A stretch of 64,000 nucleotides of DNA from Trema orientale (taxonomy: Eukaryota > Streptophyta > Magnoliopsida > Rosales > Cannabaceae): assembly GCA_002914845.1 (NCBI GenBank), contig JXTC01000005.1:1678254-1742253 (forward strand). The letters are read 5' to 3'. The notes under the pieces were generated by a model. The model worked only from the letters and a program-made list of their open reading frames with translations. It was not told the DNA's origin and searched no databases. Position numbers and translations under genes: made by a program. This document shows positions 55,171-64,000 of this stretch, one piece after another (within the stretch, counting starts at the first letter, position 1; each line of letters starts with the position of its first letter).

Positions 55171-57170
55171 GTAGTAGTTGTACGGTGGTAAATTTATTAG
55201 AAGTTATACATGTTCTAACTTCATTTCTATACTGATTTGTACGGAAAACACCTCCTTTGGTATATGTACAACAACATAATACTAGGGAGCGGGAGAGAAG
55301 GTGCGCAGGTTAAGATGGGTTTTTCCCCTTTTTTTTTTTTTTTTTTTCGGAATGACGCAGGTTAAGATGTTAATTTATGTTTTAACGTTTTTGCTAGAGG
55401 CGTAGGATAAGAAGCTGTGCGTGCAAAAAACAGAGAAGAAAGAATAATCAACTCGTTCTCGCCGTCCGATGGAGATAGGACATATTTGTTTTAATCGTTC
55501 GATGGTACGAATTTTACGACTCCATGTTCTGCTTTTTACTAGCTTGCAATTATCACATTTTAACCCCTTTTATTTCTTTTCCTTTTCAAAAGAATAAAAA
55601 TAATAATTAATTAAAATCCTTAACGGCGTTTGTTTCCTCCGTCAGTAGTGCTTTAATTCGGAATTTAAAAGAAAATTTTGGTCTTTTCCGGTGACATTTT
55701 GGGGGCCCCACTTAGGGTGGATCATTCTGTTGAGTAGACCAATCAAACAAACAAGTGGGCCCAACCCCATATCGGCCGTAGAAAGTAATTTGGATCCATT
55801 TGCCATCTTAAAATTACGCAAATAACCCTAACTATCATCACTGAATTATAATTACTTTTGTCTTTTTGTTGGAAACACTAAATTACATTATATGTCCCTA
55901 ATAAAATTATCTTATAAAAATAGTATATATACTATGTAAAAAAAAAACCAAAAATGTATACCTTACAATGTATTAAAATAAATAATTTTCTATAAGAGAG
56001 ACTAGTAGCTCAAGCAAAGAATATGTCTTTATAGGTGTGTACTTGCTAGGAAGACCCATTTCCATTTGCTTCCCCAACCTAGGAGTTGAAAATATATACA
56101 TATACACACAAAAAGAAATCCCTCGCCTTTCTATTGTTTTTATAAGAAAATTTGTTTAGTTTTGTCATACTTTTTGTAGAGAGTATTGAATTAGATAACT
56201 AGAATAATGTCATCAAATTAACAAGAATTTTAAATAAAATGGTTCATATAATATTTTTGGTATGATAGAATCCAAGTTCATCCAAGTAATGGAAGTGTTG
56301 ACTCTGAAATAACCATTTTTTTCCCCCTATTTTTTAGAGGGTGTGGTGAGTTCCTTATGGTTCACAGGGCAAGAGATGATTGGGAAAATGGGAATACAAT
56401 GTTGGGAACACCAAAAGGTACGTCAATCAAGTGGAGCCAATACAACAACACAGGCAGCAACTAATAAAGGAAGGGCCAGCGTGAAAGTTCAGGTTTTTTC
56501 AATCCCTAGTCAAATTAAATGGCCCAAAAGGCAAAAGAAATGAAATATATACATACGTAAACAAATAAATTAAAAGGTCTTAGCTTCTGTCCTTTTCTTC
56601 ATGATTAACCCTTCTCTTTCTCTATCACATATTGGATAACACTTTTGTCTCTAAAACACCCTGAATTTCTCCCCTAAAATAGGGCTAAAGTTATGCACAA
56701 AAAGCTACGTATATGTATATTACTCATTCATAAACCAAAACCTTCGTACATGGAAAGGGATAAAATCCCAACTCGAGAAAAAAAATAAAAATAAATAAAT
56801 CTTTTGACCACTTAACAATTTCATGCAGGCTGCACGTTGTTCGTGCTGTACCAAAATACAACACACAATTTTCTTACTTGTAACAAAAACTCACCTACAA
56901 TCATTCTACCAAAACCTTTTTCTTAGCTTTTTAGTGATACAAGATAGCTATTTCGCCGCTAGTGATGCCAAGCGTGACATAGACTTCTAATCTAAATGTT
57001 ATATGCAAATTTTAAGTACATTGCATTCTTGTAATATGTACCTATTTAAATGCGTATGTTTAATTAAGAATGTCTATCGAATGTTAACGAACCTTCCGAT
57101 TTTTCTTTAGATTCTATATTAGTCGCATATACATATAATGCTCAGAAACACGCATCATCTATTTTTTCTT
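55171..57170. other. Intergenic, no gene seen
   Basis: A less AT-rich stretch at 55630-55800 has several GGGCCC/GGGCCCA words (as in plant site II promoter motifs), but no gene follows on either strand that I can support. The frame at 56343-56543 has no recognisable features. Confidence 0.45.
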
Positions 57171-57770
57171 CTAGATGTTTTTCCTTTTTTTTTTTTTTCG
57201 TCCAAAAAAGCAACAGTAAGTAAAATTGGTGAGTTTAGCGCTGTTAGGTTTATGTGGGTTTGTGCCCCTGGCAAAATTCAATTTTATGAGGCATATACAT
57301 CCAAAACATCTCCCATAACTCCCAGGCCCCCAAAACCCCTTAAACCTTATCTCACAGAAGAAGCCTAGCCTCTCCCATGTGACTGATTCTCCTAAACCTG
57401 CCCTTGCCAAACCCCATTCTCGTCCTCTTCCCACTTGTCTCCTTTGCATGCTCGCCAATTGGCAATTACAGCACTCGTCAGTAACAGTTTCATATCATAT
57501 GTCCCCATTATCCTTGTTCCAATACGGAATAGGCTATTCTCACTTACGGGGGATAGTACTAATCTCACTACCAAACACCCCCTTAGCAAATATTGGATCT
57601 CGAGCTACTCACATTAAATGTTCTCTCAGGTTTCTCCTCAGCACCCGTGCAGCAGCATCAGCCTTGATGGTGAGCCTGAAACACACAAGTTGGCGTAAGC
57701 AGACACTCAATACTCGAAAGTGCTTTTTACCCAAAAATCTTCAAAATCTTTGGGAGTGAGTCTCTCTCTT
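57171..57770. other. Unclassified less AT-rich segment, probably repeat-derived
   Basis: Overlapping open frames occur on both strands with no convincing protein. CACTACCAAACACCCCCTTAG (57560-57580) is the inverse of the common hAT-MITE end GGGGGTGTTTGGTA, and GGAATAGGCTATTC (57526-57539) is near-palindromic. Most likely an old transposon fragment. Confidence 0.4.
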
Positions 57771-58552
57771 TTTTTTCAAAAAAATAAAATAAAATAAAAC
57801 AAATAAAACCCAATACAGAAGAGTTAGTACTGAATAGGATAAGCTCTGGTGATATTTACCTGACCAAAGTTTTTATGTGATTTTAATCCAAAGCTGGGAT
57901 TGGTCCCATGAAGCTGCAAAACTAATGTGTCCTTTATAGTAAAGTATAGTATATAAGTTGCACTAATTATGGGAAATCGTAAGCTATACAAACAGAGAAG
58001 TACTTTTGAGAAGGTACATACAGCCTTACAGTGGGAGAGAGAGAGAGAGAAAGAGGGGGGACCCTTCAGGCATCAATCACTGTCCTGATTAGACAGATAG
58101 ATGGATCTTGATGAGCCCCATTATCATGATGATCATCATGTGACAAATCCAATGCATGATAGTTGTGGAACGTGGGTCCCTTTTCTTTTTCTTTTTTTTT
58201 TCTTTTAAAAAAATTTATAAAACATAAAAAAATTCTTATGTCTCTGATACCCTTTTGGTTGATAAGACTAGACCCTACCAGAAACTAGTGTCAACGCCGT
58301 TAGATTTTTCAAAATAAAAGTAGTTAGCTTGTCCTTGTCAACACGTTCTACGGTTTGTTTTTCCTTCTGGATTTTTTGGTGCAGTGAGAAGTGAGAAGAC
58401 GATTTGGCCTCTAGTGAGTCTGAGTCTGACTCGGTGAGTTGAGTGAGTCAGTCATAGAGACTAGTCTGTTTTCCTTCATGACCACCAAAAATGTTCGTAC
58501 TTGTATTGTAATAAAACCCAACTTCCTTCCTTTCTTTCTCTCCCTATCTATG
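57771..58552. other. Intergenic, no gene seen
   Basis: GA run at 58027-58042, a TCATGATGATCATCATG palindrome near 58124-58140, and GAGTGAGTCTGAGTCTGACTC short repeats near 58413-58450. Confidence 0.5.
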
Positions 58553-58566
58553 CCTTTGGATTAGCC

Positions 58567-58733
58567 CTTTTTTTTTTTTTTTTTAAAAGTGGAGCTTAAC
58601 TAATGACCATCACTTATTACAAATTAAAGAAAAATAACACACACACACATTACCAAGATTTGAACCCCTGACCCCCCCAAACACACACACACTACCCTCA
58701 AATCTTGGACCAACTGAACTAGCCCAGTTGGCA
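58567..58733 (-). mobile_element. tRNA-derived SINE, second family, minus strand
   Basis: Flanked by a perfect 14-bp duplication CCTTTGGATTAGCC (58553-58566 and 58734-58747). Read on the minus strand, TGGGCTAGTTCAGTTGGT is the tRNA D-arm/A-box and GGGGTTCAAATC the T-arm/B-box. A T-run at 58568-58584 on the plus strand is its poly-A tail. It includes two (AC)n tracts. About 167 bp. Confidence 0.9.
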
Positions 58734-58747
58734 CCTTTGGATTAGCC

Positions 58748-59814
58748 ATTGATTCTTACAAATCCACAAAAGGGTGCAGCATAAGCATGGAATACAACCC
58801 ATCACCCACAGTAGTGAAAATGGTGGGCCCCATTTCCTCCACTAGGCACTAGCCCTACTCATTCATTGGGACCCCCCACCACAAACATCCATGATTTCAA
58901 TGTTACAAACGCATTGAATAAAATCAGTGCACATGATTTATACAAAAATAACATTATACATCTCAACTTTTAAACTAAATTTTTTACTAAATTTTTTATT
59001 TTTTGTACCAATAATATAATTTATTACCAACTAATTAATGTATTAAAATTTATTATAAACAAATCACATGTAATATGTATTGGTATTAAAAATTAAAAAT
59101 TTTGTACAACATGTATTGGTATTAAAAATTAAAAATTTAGTACAAAATTGGTACAGCATTATCCTTATATAAATGCATGCACTACGCATATCTATATGTA
59201 TAAAACCCACCAGAAAATTAATAATAAAGACGATATTGTTGTGACAAATATAGTGTAGAAGAAAAAGACGATAGACTATAAAAGAGCACTTGGACTTTTG
59301 GGAGAGAAATGGCAGTAGAGATGGGCTTTTTCTTTTTCTTTCTTTCTTTTTTTTTTTTTCCGAACTCCCATTTCTTTCTTTTTCATCTTATTTTTGTTTG
59401 CAACATATAAACACATATAAACATCTTTCATGAAAAGAGATAAAAAGCCCAGAAGAAGTACAGAGTATTGTCTCTCTCCTCCTCCCACTTACATCTCATC
59501 ATCCTTCCCTAAAAGGATTTTAATATAATTATATAAATACTCCCCCTATTGATAATTAAACTCCTAATTAAACTTAGGATTAAAGAGTAAGAGACTTAAG
59601 TGATAAAAAAAAAAAACTAAAAAGCGAAAATGAGAAAAGAAAAAACCCATTTCCATGTATAATATTATGGCATCATACTTTTTTTTCTAGTCCCCTTTGA
59701 AACTATGACTGAAGAAGAACCCAGAGAAGCAGCACCAGAACACTATCACAAACCAATCAAGTTAACCCACGTCAGCAAAGTGTTTCTGGTCAAACCTCTT
59801 CTTTTTTTTTGATC
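58748..59814 (-). other. Intergenic and 3' flank of the HIPP gene
   Basis: An AAATTTTTTA / TAAAAATT inverted and repeated cluster lies at 58965-59150 (GTATTGGTATTAAAAATTAAAAATTT twice at 59079 and 59110). No ORF. The last 150 bases are probably 3' UTR. Confidence 0.45.
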
Positions 59815-61653
59815 TCACATAACATTGCAACTTGCGGTGTTTTCATCACTGAAGAAATGAGCATAATGGGGCTCCGGTTGGGGTTGCGGGTACGGATACG
59901 GGTACGGCGGAGGCATGTAGTTCACCGCCGGCGGTGGCCTCGCGTACATCATGGGCTGAAACCTCTCGTTGCCGGCCATGGCTCTCTGCTGGTTTATAAC
60001 AGCCGCTAGGTACTGCTGCTGCTGCTGCTGCTGCTGTTGATGGTACGGATTACCAGGCATAGCCTCTGGCCCGGCTCCTTGGAAATAACCACCTCCGGCG
60101 CCGTTCATGGATGTCGCCGGAAGGCCTTGAACCGCCGGGATGTGGCCCATTGGGCCGTTGCCCATTTGGCCCATCTGGCCCATCGCCATGTGTTGACCCA
60201 TGTTGGGTCCTCCGGGCATGCCCTGCTGAGGAGCAGGGCCAGAGCCGGGGCCCATGTGGTGCTGTTGAAACCCTTTGTTGTTCATAGCCTGAACTTGAAC
60301 CCCATCAAGACCACCACCCTTCTTACCATTCGCCCCTCCGTTACCGTTACCGTTACCGTTCACGTTCACGTTCTTGCTGTTCCCTCCTCCACCGCCATTG
60401 TTACCGTTTTTACCATCAGAAGGTAAAGAACCTCCATTTTTGCCTCCATTTTTAGCTCCACCCGGGTTTTGACCAGTTCCACCACCACCACCTTTCTTTC
60501 CACCGCCGCCGGGAGCATTGACCTGAACAGGGACGGCCCCAGCTCCACCACCGCCTTTCTTTCCATTACCACCCTTTTGAGCACTTTGGTTCATGAGCTG
60601 GGCATGAGGGTTCCCATTCATCATACCATTCAACATCATCATGTTAGGGACTTGACCAATATTGTTCCCCATACCAGGCTGTTGCTTCATATTTTTGGGG
60701 AGAGGAGGTTGTATATCATCCATGTCATCATCGAACTCATCATCATCATAGTCATCATCATCTTCATAATCATAATCATCATCACTCATGTAATCCTCCT
60801 CTAATGGGACATTGAACTTGACTGCCTTCTGGTTCGGGTTCGGCTGATCCTTGTTGGGCCCCATTTGCATGCCTTTCAATTGGGGTAGCTTTAGATCTTG
60901 AAACCCTTTCATGTTCTGAAGTTGCTGAAGCTGTTGCTGGATATGTTGCTGCTGAAGCTGCTGGTGGAGCTGCTGCTGCTGCTGCTGTTGGTTATTACCA
61001 TTTTGCCCTCCACCCTTTGGCTGGCTGTTGTTGTTATTGCCACCACCCTTTTGAGATTTGTTGTTGTTGTTTCCACCTTTGCCATTATCAATTTGCATGT
61101 TCTTGAGCTGATTAGCGAGATGGTTCTGGTTCTGGTTGTTGTTTTGGTTCGACTTTGGAGCACCCCAAAGCTCTGCATGCTTACCAGATTTGGCTAGCTT
61201 CTTGATAATAATGGCGGGGTCAGCAGTACCAGAGACGGTCACTTTCCCCTGGTCTGCGTCTATGTCGATGGTGAAAACGCCTAGGGAGGTTTCAAAACCA
61301 GTCAAAAACCAAGATTTATTTTCAAAACCATACAAAACCAAATACAACTCAAAGATACAAGGCTTGTTAATGAAATGTTACCATCAATTTTTTGCAAGAT
61401 TTTCTTGACTTTCGCCTTACATCCATCACAGTGTATATTCACTTTGAGGACACATTTCTGCATGAACAAGTAATCCAAGGCACAAAAACAAAAGAGTAAA
61501 GGGACATTATTATTTAGAGAATCCTTTTTGCTTAGTAAGATGATATGTGCATTAAAATGTCATAAGAAGCAAAGTTAAGTTGTTGAAATAAATAGGAAAG
61601 TAAAAATGGTGAAGGGAGAGTACCTGGATCTTCAAAAACTCCTCTTTACTCAT
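59815..61653 (-). CDS. Heavy-metal-associated isoprenylated plant protein (HIPP), 523 aa, three exons
   Basis: Exons on the minus strand: 61653-61624 (10 codons), 61457-61382, and 61280-59815; the joins are GT-AG and keep frame (Gly36 is split). An HMA domain spans residues 11-75 with the metal-binding HCDGC (C20, C23). Then come an Asn/Gln/Gly-rich linker with Gln runs, an acidic block [19 protein letters not shown], and Gly/Lys/Asn-rich and Gly/Met/Gln-rich stretches with another nine-Gln run. A C-terminal CNVM (C520) is a prenylation CaaX box. HIPPs are thought to chaperone metals and tether to membranes; the target here is unknown. The genomic position beside MUTE fits Arabidopsis At3g06130 (HIPP32). 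A frame starting at 61347 merely reads into intron 2. Confidence 0.9.
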
Positions 61654-62110
61654 AGTTGTTCCTACTCAAATGCACCGAAATAGAAAGGTACAAGAAATGA
61701 CGAGAGGAAAATTAAAGTTGTAGAGAGATCTCTAAAGACCAGAAGTAACTGAGAGAGAGAGAGAGAGAGAGAGAGTTTTTTCTTCACAAAATGGTTTCTT
61801 CTCTGTTGTTTCTTTTGGGACTTTTCTAAAGAGAAAAACTCAGAAAACAAATGAGTATGAGTCTCTGAGCAGAGAAAGTTTTAGAGCCCAACAAACAACA
61901 AGGTTCAGTCTTGGAGAGAGAGAAAGAGGAAAAGAGATAGAGAGAGAGCAAGAAGAGGTGGGATGGACATTAAACTCTTCTGTGTGACTCTGCTTCCTCT
62001 ATTTCAGGGTAAGAGAGAGAGAGAGAGCTAAAACAAAGTGCAAAGGAACACTGGCAGAAAGAGAGAGAGAGAGAGACTCTTTCAGGGATTCAAGGCTTCT
62101 CTCTTTATTT
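61654..62110 (-). promoter_or_regulatory. Leader/promoter of the HIPP gene with multiple GA/CT microsatellites
   Basis: GA runs at 61750-61774, 61913-61925, 61937-61948, 62011-62026 and 62059-62075; on the gene's strand these are CT-rich leader tracts. No TATA box was singled out. Confidence 0.55.
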
Positions 62111-64000
62111 TGGTCCTTTATTTATTGGTATTTGGCTTAGCATATATTTATTTTATTTTATTTTTACACTTGAACGTATTCAGTCTTGTAACTTACTATG
62201 CAATCTAGTCCCAAAAAAAAAAAAAAAGGAAGAATGGCTCTAGCCATGTGGAGCATGGCTTGGCTCAAAGCTGTTAGAGGTTAAAGGCTTAAGCTTTTGA
62301 AAGAAAGAAAACCTTGTGTTGTGTGGCTTAAGAGTCTTGACTTGGCTTTAGTTTTACCTTAGTAGTGGTGATTTTTTATTCTTTATTTTTTCACTTTTTT
62401 TTTTTACTTTATTCTTTATTTTTCACTCTGGGGGTTAAAAGGTGGTGAGGTTCATAAATGTTCATGGGTGAGAGCTCAGATTTGTCTTTAATCTTTGATA
62501 ATTATTATCAGCAGATTTGAATGAACTCTGTCAGATTTTCTCTCCCCAAATTGGATGAGTACAATAAATAGTGCCATTTATTGGGGGCCTTTGTTGGGTG
62601 GCTTGCAAAATTCATTTAATTTTATACTCTTTCTGGTACTTTTTAACTCGGATACATGTCTTGCCAAAATTACCAATGTAACCACTCTCTTGCCCAGTAA
62701 ACTTAGGACCTCTATAGCTTCAGATGCAATTTACTTGACCCTCTTATTTTGTTGTTGGGGGCGGGGGGCGGGGGGGCGGGCTTTAGTTGTTTTCTTGGAT
62801 ATGCAGTCTGAAAACATATAAATACTTTAGTACAAAAATTAAGAGGTTTAGAAGAATTCTGCACAAAAATTTAGCAAGATACAGATGGTGGGTTTCTACA
62901 AAGACTTTTGTGTTGATGAATTTAAAATGTCATTGATAAATTCAAATTGTAAAGTCTCATTAATTTTTATATCATAGCTCAGCATATAATTCTTGAATAA
63001 CTTCATAGACTAGTTCCTTAAATTTATAAACGACCAACATCTATATCAAACTTTTAAAGAACAATTAATTCTTGTCTTTCTAGACTTAATATTTCAAACT
63101 TATCAACAAAACATATAAACAATTTATTACTTTCTTTTGAACATTTTCATTTTTTGTTGTTCAAAAGTCAAGATCGGAGATCCACTATGTATAAGAGAAC
63201 TTTTATGAAGATATAGCATCTTTCTTGTGCCAAGACTAGCAAATTGATTAGTAATAAATACTTTGTGAACCTCTTCTAGACCATGGCTAAACAAAGCAAT
63301 GAGAGATAGGGTAAGAACGTGACAATAAGAAATGCAAGATGGAGTTGTTATCTTCTGTCAAGTCATCATTAAATTCTGCATAGTTTAACTTAGTACCATG
63401 TCTCTATGTGAACAAGAGTTGCTCAATTTGGCTAAAGGTTCAGTTAGTGGATTATAGCATTATTTATGCTGCATTGGAAATTTTGATAAAAATGGGACAA
63501 GGAATCCATAATTTTTCATTGAAGCAGTCCCTCGTGACAAGAAAAGATGTTTGAGTATCAGTTGTTTACAAGGGTTTCTAAAAAGAAATAGTTAAAGGTC
63601 CAAAACTGGGGACTAATAAAGTCCTTTTGGTTTGATCATACCTTGCTTTAAAAGCAATTGGCTTAAAAGAAAGTTTCTACAAGCATGGCACGGCCCTTTG
63701 ATTGTGGATGAAGAAGAATCACGTTTCTAAGGCAATTTTTCTTTCACAAGGTTGGACCCTTCTTTTCTGAGCAAATTATTAGTTTTCCTTCTCAAAAGCC
63801 TAAACCGCAATGAACCCTTTTCCCCTTTGTTCTCTTTTATCCCTTTGAAGGGGTCGCTTTACCTGTAAAAGATCGTTTGAATTGTGACAAAGGACCTAAT
63901 ACATGGCTTTCCTGCTCTAACTTGCTCAATTGGTAAAACTTGATTAGGTTTAAGCCCAAAAGAAAACATGTTCTAAAGCTTGTTGATTCAATTCACAAAT
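62111..64000. other. AT-rich intergenic, no gene seen
   Basis: A poly-G interruption GGGGGCGGGGGGCGGGGGGGCGGG at 62757-62780 stands out as a potential G-quadruplex. The 88-codon frame at 62555-62821 has no family features. Confidence 0.5.

Noticed and set aside
57138-57759. Overlapping frames of 76-126 codons on both strands
   Set aside because: No recognisable domain; contains ends typical of hAT-MITEs, so probably transposon-derived.
1-64000. CRISPR arrays, bacterial operons, ribosomal RNA genes, organelle insertions
   Set aside because: None seen; repeats present are SSRs, LTRs, SINEs and inverted-repeat elements, and all genes are of plant nuclear type.

Overview
This is nuclear DNA from a flowering plant, very probably a eudicot. 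It is AT-rich, its genes are split by GT-AG introns, and plant-specific families are present: a MUTE-type bHLH, a heavy-metal-associated isoprenylated protein (HIPP), and EDGP/TAXI-like pseudo-aspartic proteases. Plant retrotransposons, tRNA-derived SINEs and many small inverted-repeat elements fill the space between genes. I cannot name the species.

Left part (1-23 kb): a locus of extracellular pseudo-aspartic proteases in several states of decay. The window opens inside a degenerate Ty3/gypsy chromovirus whose 3' LTR ends at 4181. Next come a pseudogene copy (4617-6026) with a lost start codon and one nonsense codon, a fragment with only the promoter and signal-peptide region of another copy (about 9890-11005), an intact 468-aa copy (14874-16280), and a diverged intact relative on the minus strand (21792-22997). 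Just downstream of that relative lies a ghost of a duplicated 3' end (20969-21250). Gypsy gag remains, a solo copia LTR, two related foldback elements, a nested inverted-repeat element and a SINE inside another inverted-repeat element lie between the copies. A two-exon gene for a 281-aa coiled-coil protein (19768-20843) sits in the same region.

Middle (23-40 kb): a LINE remnant, MITEs and a second SINE, then a five-exon (four coding) dual-specificity phosphatase gene of the MKP2/DsPTP1 type (30243-31367) and a three-exon MUTE gene (35442-37217). The first MUTE exon is only 96 bases. MITEs of one three-copy family lie at 27.0, 37.6 and 39.4 kb, around these genes.

Right part (40-64 kb): about 12 kb with no recognisable gene, a 77-bp tandem duplication followed by a perfect 104-bp tandem duplication (49.8-50.2 kb), a complete gag-only copia element with both LTRs and a 5-bp target duplication (51778-54284), another SINE (58567-58733), and a three-exon HIPP gene on the minus strand (59815-61653).

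The gene order MKP-type phosphatase, MUTE, HIPP matches, from memory, Arabidopsis At3g06110-At3g06120-At3g06130. This looks like an old syntenic block stretched by transposons. MUTE drives the meristemoid to guard-mother-cell switch, and MKP2-type phosphatases act on the MPK3/MPK6 kinases that restrain stomatal development, so two neighbours bear on the same pathway. No obviously new enzymatic system is visible. The most notable items are the gag-only copia family (one complete copy, one solo LTR), the conserved phosphatase-MUTE-HIPP block, the decaying inhibitor-like cluster and the nested transposon history.
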